From positions 1 through 58,311 of the forward strand of contig JAFRDE010000015.1 in NCBI GenBank assembly GCA_017403985.1: a stretch of 58,311 bases of DNA. The letters are read 5' to 3'. Positions 1 to 8,647 of this stretch are shown piece after piece. Position 1 is the first letter of the stretch, and each line of letters begins with the position of its first letter. The DNA is from Ruminococcus sp. (GTDB taxonomy: Bacteria > Bacillota > Clostridia > Oscillospirales > Acutalibacteraceae). The position numbers and the translations under genes were made by a program. The notes below the pieces were generated by a model. That model ran no database searches. It saw only the letters and a program-made list of their open reading frames with translations, and was not told where the DNA came from.

Positions 1-294
1 CTTGATGGTCTGCAGGATGAGTTCCGAGCCGTTGACGTGGCACGCGGTGCCCTGGCACAGCATGATCAGGTACTTGCCGACCGGCTCAAAACGGAACTGG
101 GTGTAGAACGTGCCCACGCCCATGATCTCGCTCGTCGCGATGCCTGTCTTCTCGCTGATTAGCTCGATCGCTTCCTTCGGCAGATAGCCGTAGATATCCT
201 GCGTGTGCTGCAGGATCGTGATAAGACTGCCCTTTACCGACGCATACTCGCTGAGTACGCCGTCGAGCAGGGACAAGTCGATGTTTTCTTTCAT
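1..294 (-). CDS. nuoE: NuoE/HydC-like [2Fe-2S] subunit of an NADH dehydrogenase or hydrogenase, C-terminus off window
   Basis: The first 98 codons are present and read off the left edge. The protein begins MKENIDLSLLDGVLSEY and contains the helical N-terminal part of the thioredoxin-like ferredoxin family (LQHTQDIYGYLPKEA, then GVGTFYTQFRFEPVGKY). The start of the cluster-binding motif is visible as CQGTACHV; the second Cys pair lies outside. Family members pass electrons between NADH and a partner such as NuoF/HydB, which would be expected further left. The start follows a GGAGGA ribosome site at 301-306 in the usual position. Whether it serves a complex-I-like enzyme or an electron-bifurcating hydrogenase cannot be told. 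Confidence 0.85.
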   Translation of the reverse strand, partial: MKENIDLSLLDGVLSEYASVKGSLITILQHTQDIYGYLPKEAIELISEKTGIATSEIMGVGTFYTQFRFEPVGKYLIMLCQGTACHVNGSELILQTIK

Positions 295-318
295 GTATAG
301 TCCTCCAATACACTCAGT

Positions 319-394
319 CGGTTGAGATGCGATAGAAAGCAACTACTCCACTTTGTGGGATTGCCACGGTCGCAGGCTCCCTCGCAATGACTGT
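319..394. repeat. Dispersed small repeat, family B (decayed copy)
   Basis: Contains GTTGAGAT ... GGGATTGCCACGG ... CCTCGCAATGACTG. The same core (TTGAGATTGCC ... TCGCAATGACT) recurs at 28168, 34552 (reversed), 41621 and 50216 (reversed). It is a palindromic intergenic repeat of unknown role with no coding potential. This copy is interrupted by about 30 bases. Confidence 0.55.
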
Positions 395-407
395 GTATAA
401 ATACGTC

Positions 408-446
408 AAAAGCGCACTCTCACTTTTGACAGGAGAGCGCGCTTGA
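408..446 (-). terminator. Intrinsic terminator of gdhA
   Basis: On the minus strand AAGCGCGCTCTC pairs with GAGAGTGCGCTT (12 positions, one mismatch), followed by TTTTGACG. It starts about 20 bases after the gdhA stop. Confidence 0.7.
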
Positions 447-463
447 TGTTCAATTTGTTGTTA

Positions 464-1894
<1,431 letters not shown>

Positions 1895-1903
1895 ACAGCA
1901 CGA

Positions 1904-1932
1904 ATTATACGCCTAATCAGATTAATTGTCAA
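1904..1932 (-). promoter_or_regulatory. gdhA promoter
   Basis: Perfect consensus on the minus strand: TTGACA (1927-1932), 17-bp spacer, TATAAT (1904-1909). The predicted start near 1896 places the hexaloop hairpin at the very 5' end of the RNA. Confidence 0.85.
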
Positions 1933-2024
1933 GCGTTTATCCGAAAATTTTATGAAACTGTCCAATTGATTTTGCAGGATGACCGCCCTTTTCTTGCAAA
2001 ATGCGAAAAACCGGCCGTTGGGGA

Positions 2025-2053
2025 TTGACAGAAAAAAGCTCATATGTTAAAGT
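2025..2053 (+). promoter_or_regulatory. Promoter of the GS-like gene-glmS operon
   Basis: TTGACA at 2025-2030, 17-bp spacer, TAAAGT at 2048-2053. The predicted start near 2060 coincides with the first base of the hexaloop hairpin. Confidence 0.75.
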
Positions 2054-2059
2054 ATTATC

Positions 2060-2118
2060 TGAACAAAGGCGTTCATTTATGACTGTGTTTCGGCGCAGCT
2101 CTAAATGTCGCCTTTTTT
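2060..2118 (+). promoter_or_regulatory. GS-like gene leader: hexaloop antiterminator and terminator
   Basis: TGAAC-AAAGGC-GTTCA gives a 5-bp stem with the same AAAGGC hexaloop as gdhA. AAAGGCG (2065-2071) can instead pair with CGCCTTT (2109-2115), extended by CATTT/AAATG, to make a terminator ending in TTTTTTG. A second hairpin, CTGTG-TTTCGG-CGCAG, lies in the terminator loop. It has a six-base loop but lacks the A1/G4 bases. Confidence 0.8.
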
Positions 2119-2184
2119 GTTTTTGCAGAGATGATCAAAGAATTATCATATCGTTGACTTTATATTTCGAAACGAGGTAGAAGC

Positions 2185-3387
2185 ATGAATACGACCGAAC
2201 AGGAATTGATGACATACATCGAAGAGGAGGACGTCAAGTTTATCCGTCTTTCCTTCTGCGATATCTACGGTGTGCAAAAGAATATCTCCATCCAGCGCAG
2301 CGAGCTGCCGAGAGCCCTCGAAAAAGGCATCGGGATCGACGCCTCCTATCTCAACGGCTTCGGCGGCGACTACGGCAGGGATATCTGGCTGCATCCGGAA
2401 GCGGACACCATCACCGTGCTGCCGTGGCGTCCGGAGCACGGCAAGGTCGTGCGCATGTTCTGTACGCTGACCTATGAGGACGGCACCCCCGTCGAGACCG
2501 ATACCCGCGCTATGCTGCGTCAGGCGGTCAAATACGCGAAGTCGAAGGGATATCGCTTCCACTTTAAATCCGAGATGCAATTCTACCTGTTCAAAACGGA
2601 CACCGACGGCAACAGCACCGGCGAGCCCTATGATCACGCGGGATATATGGATATCGCACCCCTCGACAAGGGAGAGAACGTGCGCCGCGAGATATGCCTG
2701 ACACTCGAGCAGATGGGGATCAAGCCCGAAAGCTCCCACCATGAGGCGGGACCGGGACAAAACGAGATCGACTTCCGCTATTCCGATCCGATCACCGCGG
2801 CGGACAACACCGTGACCTTCTTAAGCGTCGTGCGCACGCTCGCCGCGCATAACGGTCTGCACGCGGACTTCTCACCGAAGCCGTTCAAGGACAAGGCAGG
2901 CTCCGCGCTGCACATCACCGTAGCCGTTAAGACAAAGTCGGGCGAGGACGTCACGGATCCCGCTATCGCAGGAATCCTGCACAATATCGCCGGTATGACC
3001 GTTTTTCTCAATTCGACCGCCGAGTCCTATAAACGCTTCGGAAAGCATAAAGCGCCGAAATTCATCACCTGGTCGCAAACCAACCGCGCGCAGTTAGTAT
3101 TTGCCCGCGTTGCCGATACCGGAGTACGCTGTCTGCAGCTGAGGTCTCCCGATCCCGAGGCGAATCCGTATCTTGCGTATACGCTGATGATATACGCGAT
3201 CCTGGACGGCATTGAGAACAGCAGAGAGCTGCCGGCGCCGACCGACGCATTTGTTTCGGAGACAGTCGGCGAAATTCCCGCCAAGCTGCCCGACTGTCTG
3301 GAAAAGGCACGCGCGGAAGCGAAAAATTCACCCCTTATTCAAGAGTTCATTCCTTCGGCGGTTACCGAAATCTATTGTGAGGATTAA
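2185..3387 (+). CDS. Glutamine synthetase family protein with altered metal ligands
   Basis: A 400-residue relative of type I glutamine synthetase (usually about 440). The N-terminal beta-grasp part (FIRLSFCDIYGVQKNISI) and catalytic part are both present. Kept features: E130, HHE with E187, E194 in GPGQNEIDFRY, H243 in GSALHITV, R301, and SPDPEANPYL. Changed features: the second Glu of the E-x-E motif is Gln (Q132), the Glu before R320 is Gln (CLQLR, Q318), and the NRS region reads TNRAQLVFARV. By family knowledge both Glu positions bind catalytic metals. It may therefore be a weak or regulatory paralogue, or act on another substrate. It starts after GAGGTAG and is followed 2 bp later by glmS, suggesting coupled supply and use of glutamine nitrogen. 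Confidence 0.85.
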   Translation: MNTTEQELMTYIEEEDVKFIRLSFCDIYGVQKNISIQRSELPRALEKGIGIDASYLNGFGGDYGRDIWLHPEADTITVLPWRPEHGKVVRMFCTLTYEDGTPVETDTRAMLRQAVKYAKSKGYRFHFKSEMQFYLFKTDTDGNSTGEPYDHAGYMDIAPLDKGENVRREICLTLEQMGIKPESSHHEAGPGQNEIDFRYSDPITAADNTVTFLSVVRTLAAHNGLHADFSPKPFKDKAGSALHITVAVKTKSGEDVTDPAIAGILHNIAGMTVFLNSTAESYKRFGKHKAPKFITWSQTNRAQLVFARVADTGVRCLQLRSPDPEANPYLAYTLMIYAILDGIENSRELPAPTDAFVSETVGEIPAKLPDCLEKARAEAKNSPLIQEFIPSAVTEIYCED

Positions 3388-3389
3388 TT

Positions 3390-5216
3390 ATGTGTGGAAT
3401 CGTAGGATATGTCGGACCGCGCGACTGCACCGATGTGCTGGTCAGCGCACTGACAAAGCTGGAATACCGCGGCTATGACTCCGCGGGTATCGCCGTATTT
3501 GAAGGCGGTAAGATCGAGGTCGCCAAAACCAAAGGCAGGCTCGCCGATCTGTCGGCGAAGATGGAAAGAGAAGGCAAGCCGCAAGGTCACGCGGGTATCG
3601 GACATACGCGCTGGGCGACGCACGGCGAACCGTCGGACGTCAACTCTCATCCCCACTCGGGACGGCGCGTCACCATCGTCCACAACGGCATCATCGAGAA
3701 TTATAAACAGCTCAAACAGTTTTTGATCGATAACGATCGCACCGAGTTCCTCTCCGACACCGACACCGAGGTCGTCGCGCAGCTGCTCGACTTCTATTAT
3801 GACGGCAACCCGATCCGCTGCATCCGCAGGACGCTTCACGAGCTGCGCGGATCGTTCGCCCTCGGCATCGTTTTTGCCGACCGTCCCGAGACGGTCTATG
3901 CCGTACGCTGCGAGAGCCCGCTGATCGTCGGTCAGGGTCAGAACGAGGTGTTCATCGCCTCCGACGTGCCCGCGATCATCAAATATACCAAGGATTATTA
4001 CCTCTTGGAATACGGCGAGATCGCCATATTGAAAAACGGATCGGTACAGTTCTGTTCCCTGCACGGCAGGGTGATCGAAAAGGAACTGCATACCGCCGAC
4101 TGGGACGAGGACAGCGCCGAAAAGGGCGGCTATCCGCATTTCATGATCAAGGAGATCCACGAACAGCCCACGGCGGTCAAGACCACCATCATGCCGCGCA
4201 TCGAAGACGGTCTGCCGAATCTCGCCGAGTGCGGGATCACCTTCGGCACGCTTAGGCGGCTGAAAAATATCTTCATCGTCGCCTGCGGTACGGCGATGCA
4301 CGCCGGCATGGTCGGCAAATATGTGATCGAAAAGCTCGCGCGCGTACCCGTCACGGTCGATATCGCCAGCGAATTCCGCTACCGCGATCCGATGCTCAGC
4401 CGCGACGACTTAGTCATCATCATCAGCCAGAGCGGCGAGACAGCCGACAGCAAGGCGGTGCTGAACCTCGCCAAGGAACGCGGCGCCAGAACCCTCGCCA
4501 TCGTCAACGTCAAGGGCAGCTCCATCGCGAGAGAAGCGGATATGGTCATCTATACCCACGCGGGTCCCGAGATCGCTGTCGCCTCCACCAAAGCCTATAT
4601 GGTACAGTTAGCGGTCATGTATCTCTTCGCGTTTGAAACCGCGATCGCCAAAGGCAGGATCGACGAAACGGAATGCCGCCACCTGACCGCGGAGCTTGTC
4701 AGGATGCCCAAGATCATCGAGCAGACGATCAACGCAGTCGTCGACGTCTGTCAGTATGTTTCCACCAAGCTGATCACCGCCGACAGCCTCTTATATATCG
4801 GGCGCGGACTGGACTACGCGCTCTCGATGGAGGGTTCCCTCAAGCTCAAGGAAATCAGCTATATCCACTCCGAAAGCTACGCGGCAGGCGAGCTGAAGCA
4901 CGGCACGATCTCGCTGATCACGGAGGGTATGCCCGTGATCGCGGTCGCAACGCAGAACACCCTGCTCGAAAAGACCGTCAGCAACATCAAGGAGGTCAAA
5001 GCGCGCGGCGCGATGACGATCGTGATATGCGATGAAAACGCGGATATTGACAAGGATGCGGCGGATTACATGATCCGCATCCCGCAGATCAGCGAAATGC
5101 TGATGCCGATGGTCGCGACAGTGCCCATGCAGCTGCTCGCGTACTACACCTCGGTCAACAAGGGCAACGACGTTGATAAGCCGAGAAACTTGGCGAAATC
5201 CGTTACAGTTGAATAA
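3390..5216 (+). CDS. glmS: Glutamine-fructose-6-phosphate aminotransferase (isomerizing)
   Basis: A 608-residue protein of normal length. It makes glucosamine-6-phosphate, the first step toward peptidoglycan amino sugars. Cys2 is the N-terminal nucleophile (MCGIVGYVG) of the class II amidotransferase domain, with the GYDSAG and HTRWATHG motifs. Two SIS sugar-isomerase domains follow (CGTAMHAG; SQSGETADS; SESYAAGELKHG), and the C-terminus DKPRNLAKSVTVE is typical. It begins 2 bp after the GS-like stop with GAGGATTAATT as ribosome site, so it is controlled by the upstream antitermination leader. No glmS ribozyme is visible before it. Confidence 0.97.
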   Translation: MCGIVGYVGPRDCTDVLVSALTKLEYRGYDSAGIAVFEGGKIEVAKTKGRLADLSAKMEREGKPQGHAGIGHTRWATHGEPSDVNSHPHSGRRVTIVHNGIIENYKQLKQFLIDNDRTEFLSDTDTEVVAQLLDFYYDGNPIRCIRRTLHELRGSFALGIVFADRPETVYAVRCESPLIVGQGQNEVFIASDVPAIIKYTKDYYLLEYGEIAILKNGSVQFCSLHGRVIEKELHTADWDEDSAEKGGYPHFMIKEIHEQPTAVKTTIMPRIEDGLPNLAECGITFGTLRRLKNIFIVACGTAMHAGMVGKYVIEKLARVPVTVDIASEFRYRDPMLSRDDLVIIISQSGETADSKAVLNLAKERGARTLAIVNVKGSSIAREADMVIYTHAGPEIAVASTKAYMVQLAVMYLFAFETAIAKGRIDETECRHLTAELVRMPKIIEQTINAVVDVCQYVSTKLITADSLLYIGRGLDYALSMEGSLKLKEISYIHSESYAAGELKHGTISLITEGMPVIAVATQNTLLEKTVSNIKEVKARGAMTIVICDENADIDKDAADYMIRIPQISEMLMPMVATVPMQLLAYYTSVNKGNDVDKPRNLAKSVTVE

Positions 5217-5228
5217 ATCCAAAAAGTA

Positions 5229-5267
5229 AAGGCAGCCTGTGCAACAAAACAGACTGCCTTATTTTTT
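5229..5267 (+). terminator. Intrinsic terminator after glmS
   Basis: AAGGCAGcCTGT (5229-5240) pairs with ACAGaCTGCCTT (5249-5260), followed by ATTTTTT. The stem may also stop dapL transcripts from the other side. Confidence 0.8.
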
Positions 5268-5314
5268 CAGTGATACGGTGTGAGATAATCAATACCCCAA
5301 AGGGCCCGCAATGA

Positions 5315-6499
5315 CTACGAGCGGCCCAGCAGCTTCCTGATCCTCTCTACCGCCTCGATCGTGTTATCTCTGTCGCCGAAGGAGGTCAGGCGGAAATAGC
5401 CCCTGCCGCATTCGCCGAAGCCCTCGCCCGGCGTGCCGACCACCTGCGCGTTCTCGAGCAGGTAATCAAAGAATTCCCAACTGCCCATGCCGTTCGGGCA
5501 CTTCAGCCAGATGTACGGCGAGTTCTTGCCGCCGGTGTAGTAGATACCCAGCTCGTCCAGCGCGGACGCGATGATACGGGCGTTTTCTTTATAATACTCG
5601 AGGTTCTCGCGGATCTGGCGCTGTCCCTCTTCACTGAACACCGCCGCCGCCGCGCACTGAACGGGATAGCTGACGCCGTTGAACTTGGTCGCTTCTCTGC
5701 GGTACCAGAGCTTGTAGATATTGTGACCGTCGCGCTCGAGCTCCCTGGGGATGACCGTGTAGCCGCAGCGCGTGCCGGTAAAGCCGGCTGTTTTGGAGAG
5801 AGAGCAGAACTCGATCGCGCAGGTGCGCGCGCCCTCTATCGCAAAGATCGAGCGGGGGCAATCATCGGTGATGAACGCCTCATATGCCGCGTCATACAGG
5901 ATGATCGCATCGTTTTTGTTCGCGTAATCGACCCACGCCTTGAGCTGCTCACGGCTGTATGCCGCGCCGGTCGGGTTGTTCGGTGAGCACAGATAGATGA
6001 TATCCGCCTTGACGCTTTCGTCCGGCATCGCGCAAAAGCCGTTTTCGGCTGTAGAGGGAGCGATTACGATCTCGCGTCCCGCCATGATGTTGCTGTCCAC
6101 ATAAACGGGATAGACCGGGTCGGTGACGACGACGGTGTTCTCCGTACCGAAGATATCGCCGATGTTGGCGGTATCAGACTTCGCTCCGTCGTTGACGAGG
6201 ATCTCGTCCTTGTCGACCGTCACGCCGAAGGAGGCGTAATAGCCGCTGATGGCTTCTCTGAGAAAAGCGTAGCCCTCATAGTCGGGATAGCCCTTGAAGG
6301 TCTCCTTCACGCCAAGCTCGTCGGCGCCCTTTTTCAGCGCGTCGACCACGACGGGAGCGAGCGGCAGGGTCACGTCGCCGATGCCGAGCTTGATGACCTT
6401 TTTATCGGGATTCGCCGCGATATACGCGTTGGTGCGCTTCGCGATATCCGCGAACAGATAGTTAGGTACGAGATTGTCAAAGTTGTGATTGATTTTCAT
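5315..6499 (-). CDS. dapL: LL-diaminopimelate aminotransferase
   Basis: A 394-residue PLP fold-type I aminotransferase. DapL converts tetrahydrodipicolinate directly to LL-diaminopimelate, feeding lysine and peptidoglycan synthesis. Seen: N-terminus MKINHNFDNLVPNYLFADIAKR, KLGIGDVTLPL, NDGAKSD, CSPNNPTGAAYSREQL, and the PLP-lysine segment SLSKTAGFTGTRCGY. The start has GGAAGGTG eight bases upstream. It stands alone, convergent with glmS, with a repeat element just upstream. Glutamate from GdhA is its amino donor. Confidence 0.95.
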   Translation of the reverse strand: MKINHNFDNLVPNYLFADIAKRTNAYIAANPDKKVIKLGIGDVTLPLAPVVVDALKKGADELGVKETFKGYPDYEGYAFLREAISGYYASFGVTVDKDEILVNDGAKSDTANIGDIFGTENTVVVTDPVYPVYVDSNIMAGREIVIAPSTAENGFCAMPDESVKADIIYLCSPNNPTGAAYSREQLKAWVDYANKNDAIILYDAAYEAFITDDCPRSIFAIEGARTCAIEFCSLSKTAGFTGTRCGYTVIPRELERDGHNIYKLWYRREATKFNGVSYPVQCAAAAVFSEEGQRQIRENLEYYKENARIIASALDELGIYYTGGKNSPYIWLKCPNGMGSWEFFDYLLENAQVVGTPGEGFGECGRGYFRLTSFGDRDNTIEAVERIRKLLGRS

Positions 6500-6534
6500 A
6501 TTTTCACCTTCCTGTTTTTTAAGATGTCGTTATT

Positions 6535-6684
6535 CAAGGCCCCCTTTCCCAAGGGGGCTGTCATCTGAGCTTGCGAAGATGACTGGGGGTTGCCAAAAGC
6601 TCTTCAAAATCGATAACTGTTTTTTTCGCTGCGCGGCAACCCTCCGCCCTATCGGGCACCTCCCTTAGGAAAAGGAGGCTTTAT
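6535..6684. repeat. Miniature palindromic element, family A
   Basis: A 150-bp non-coding element with hairpin ends: CAAGGCCCCCTTTCCCAAGGGGGCTGTC at one side in broken form and GCACCTCCCTTAGGAAAAGGAGGC at the other. The inner arms GGGGGTTGCC and GGCAACCCTCCGCCC pair. A near twin lies reversed at 52105-52247, and fragments occur near 25330 and 34595. It looks like a MITE- or REP-type element; no transposase is present in the window. Confidence 0.7.
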
Positions 6685-6701
6685 TGATCACCGTACACTG
6701 A

Positions 6702-7280
6702 TCAATACCTGTCGATAATGATCTGCGACGCCTGTTTCTTGGTGATGCCGGAATCCATCGCAAGCTTCTCGATATATTTATGCGCCTCGTTCTCGCTCAT
6801 ATCCTCATTCTCGATCAGGAACCATTTTGCCTTGTTGACGATGCGGATCTCTTCGAGCTTGTTTTCCGCCTTGCCCGCCTTCTTTTCGATCGCTCTGATC
6901 TTTTCGCGCGCCGAGATCAACAGCGATATCGCCTGCTGAATCGTCTGCTGCGAAGAAGGCTTGCGGATGATAAAAACGCCGTACGGAGCCGTCTTTTGCG
7001 TGATCTCCTCATAGATATCGGCAGCGGCGAAGATGACCGCGATCGTTCCCGATTTTGCCGATGAATCGATACACAGACGCGTTCCGAACTCATCCCTGAG
7101 CGGCGCGTTCACAATAACGAAATCATAGGCTCTTTCCTGCAGCCTGCGCCTTGCCTCGCCCGCGTTTGTGACATAGTCGTTTTGAAACGCGCTTTGCGTG
7201 AGAAGGGAGCCTATTTCTTTCGCGAACTTTTCGGACGTCGATGCTACCAGCGCGCGGTAGACGATCTGCTCTAAAGCCAT
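6702..7280 (-). CDS. ANTAR-domain RNA-binding antiterminator with pseudo-receiver domain
   Basis: A 192-residue protein. Residues 5-125 resemble a response-regulator receiver, ending in the usual RKP (K107), but the phospho-acceptor position after VIV is Asn (N58), so phosphorylation is unlikely. A charged helix (about 124-145) joins it to the ANTAR three-helix domain (about 135-192) with NKAKWFLIENEDMSENEAHKYIEKLAMDSG. ANTAR proteins bind short hexaloop RNA hairpins and prevent termination. Its own leader and those of gdhA and the GS-like gene contain such hairpins, so it is the likely regulator of all three. The activating signal is unknown. No partner histidine kinase is visible. Confidence 0.9.
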   Translation of the reverse strand: MALEQIVYRALVASTSEKFAKEIGSLLTQSAFQNDYVTNAGEARRRLQERAYDFVIVNAPLRDEFGTRLCIDSSAKSGTIAVIFAAADIYEEITQKTAPYGVFIIRKPSSQQTIQQAISLLISAREKIRAIEKKAGKAENKLEEIRIVNKAKWFLIENEDMSENEAHKYIEKLAMDSGITKKQASQIIIDRY

Positions 7281-7320
7281 ATTCTCCCTTCACCTCTTTT
7301 CGGCGGACAAGCCGCAAAAT

Positions 7321-7371
7321 AAAAAAAGGCGCAATTCAAGAAAGTTTTCCCGAACAAACGCCATTGTTCAC
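7321..7371 (-). promoter_or_regulatory. ANTAR gene leader: hexaloop hairpin and terminator (autoregulation)
   Basis: Minus strand: TGAAC-AATGGC-GTTTG gives a short stem with two wobble pairs and a hexaloop having A1 and G4. A competing register, GAACAA-TGGCGT-TTGTTC, is more stable but lacks A1. GGCG then pairs with CGCC, with an inner TTCGGGAA/TTCTTGAA helix, before TTTTTTTATTTT. The hairpin begins 1-2 bases after the predicted +1, as in the gdhA and GS-like leaders. Confidence 0.7.
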
Positions 7372-7378
7372 AGTTTGT

Positions 7379-7407
7379 ATTATACCATCATTGATAAATA
7401 CTGTCAA
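7379..7407 (-). promoter_or_regulatory. ANTAR gene promoter
   Basis: TTGACA (7402-7407), 17-bp spacer, TATAAT (7379-7384) on the minus strand. This is a perfect consensus identical in layout to the gdhA promoter. Confidence 0.85.
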
Positions 7408-7552
7408 TCCTTTAATACGTCAAAGCGTTAAACTTTTTTGACGATGCAACTTAGCTATCTGCTTTTTGTATTCCGCAAGATTCATCGACGCTTCCCGACG
7501 TCCTCAGCCGACGGTGTGATCACGACAGAAAAAAACAGCAAGCCGAGGTCAT

Positions 7553-7581
7553 TTGACGGATTCCTTATTTTGTGATATATA
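7553..7581 (+). promoter_or_regulatory. Promoter of the PlsC-like gene
   Basis: TTGACG (7553-7558), 17-bp spacer, TATATA (7576-7581). It lies 36 bp before the start codon. Confidence 0.6.
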
Positions 7582-7617
7582 TAGTGGTAGATCATCAACA
7601 CAGAAAGAAGCACACAC

Positions 7618-8397
7618 ATGAAACTGAGCTATCTTTACTATAAAATCGTCCGCGGAGCGCTGCGGCTGTGCTACCCGCACGCTAAGACCGTCTATGAGGA
7701 ACAGCCCGACGATGAACCCGCTGTATTTGTCTGCAATCATTCCGCCGTGCGCGGTCCCGTCATGATGACCCTCGACTTCAAGAGAAAGCATCAGACGTGG
7801 ACGATCTGCTATGCGCTCGACAGCAAATCGGCTGTCAACTACGCCTTCCACGACGTTCTTTTCGGCAATACCCGCCGCTGCAGATGGTTCTGGCGGATGC
7901 TGTCGCACATCATCGCCAAGCTGCTCCCTCCCCTGCTTTGGTACTCCGATACCATTCCCGTCTATCATGATAAAAGCATCATCAAGACCTTCAAGCAAAG
8001 CGTCAAGGCGCTGACGGAAGGCGAGGATCTGGTCATCTTTGCCGAATCGCCCAAGCGGTTCTCGGAGTATATCTGCGAACTGCAGCAGGGCTTCATCGAT
8101 ATCGCGCGCCTCTACTACCGCAAGTCGAAGAAAGCGATCAAGTTCTATCCCGTCTATCTCGAGAAGAAGAACGCCGTGATCTCCGTCGGCAAGCCGATCG
8201 CCTACGATCCCGAGCTGTCGCTCGACGAACAGCGCGACGTGATCGCCTCCTACCTGCGCGACAACATCGACCGTCTCGCAAGAGAGCTGCCGGAACACAA
8301 GCCCGTTCCCTTCCTGCCCGAGCGCTGGTACAGCGCCTACGGCATGTATGAGGAAGACGTCTACGGCTACTGGAAGATGATCGAAAATAATGAGTGA
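7618..8397 (+). CDS. PlsC-like glycerol-phosphate/lysophospholipid acyltransferase family protein
   Basis: A 259-residue protein resembling 1-acyl-glycerol-3-phosphate acyltransferases. The catalytic block reads CNHSAVRGP, which keeps the NH of NHx4D but has no Asp in the usual place. The second block reads VIFAESPKRFSEY where the family normally has FPEGTRS. These departures suggest an altered acyl acceptor or loss of activity. Several hydrophobic stretches suit a peripheral membrane enzyme. It is a single-gene unit with its own promoter, a weak AGAAAG ribosome site and a strong terminator. Confidence 0.7.
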   Translation: MKLSYLYYKIVRGALRLCYPHAKTVYEEQPDDEPAVFVCNHSAVRGPVMMTLDFKRKHQTWTICYALDSKSAVNYAFHDVLFGNTRRCRWFWRMLSHIIAKLLPPLLWYSDTIPVYHDKSIIKTFKQSVKALTEGEDLVIFAESPKRFSEYICELQQGFIDIARLYYRKSKKAIKFYPVYLEKKNAVISVGKPIAYDPELSLDEQRDVIASYLRDNIDRLARELPEHKPVPFLPERWYSAYGMYEEDVYGYWKMIENNE

Positions 8398-8432
8398 TCA
8401 TCCCGACAATACAATATCATCAAATAAACAGC

Positions 8433-8468
8433 AGGACGCCCGTAAGCATGCGGGCGTCCTTTTGTTTT
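8433..8468 (+). terminator. Intrinsic terminator after the PlsC-like gene
   Basis: GGACGCCCG and CGGGCGTCC form a 9-bp stem around TAAGCATG, followed by TTTTGTTTT. Confidence 0.85.
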
Positions 8469-8647
8469 GCCGACGATTCCCGATCCGTATTTTCATCAGA
8501 AAAATATACAAATAATATGAAAAAATCGCTAAAAAATAGGTGACTTTTAAAAAATTTATTGTATAATGGATTATGTATAAATATATGTTGATCGAATAAC
8601 ACCTGTCCGAACAGATAACCCATTTACTATATTACGGAGGGAGCGCT

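Noticed and set aside
3390-3400. Expected glmS ribozyme before glmS
   Set aside because: glmS starts 2 bp after the GS-like stop, leaving no room, and no ribozyme core is seen further upstream.
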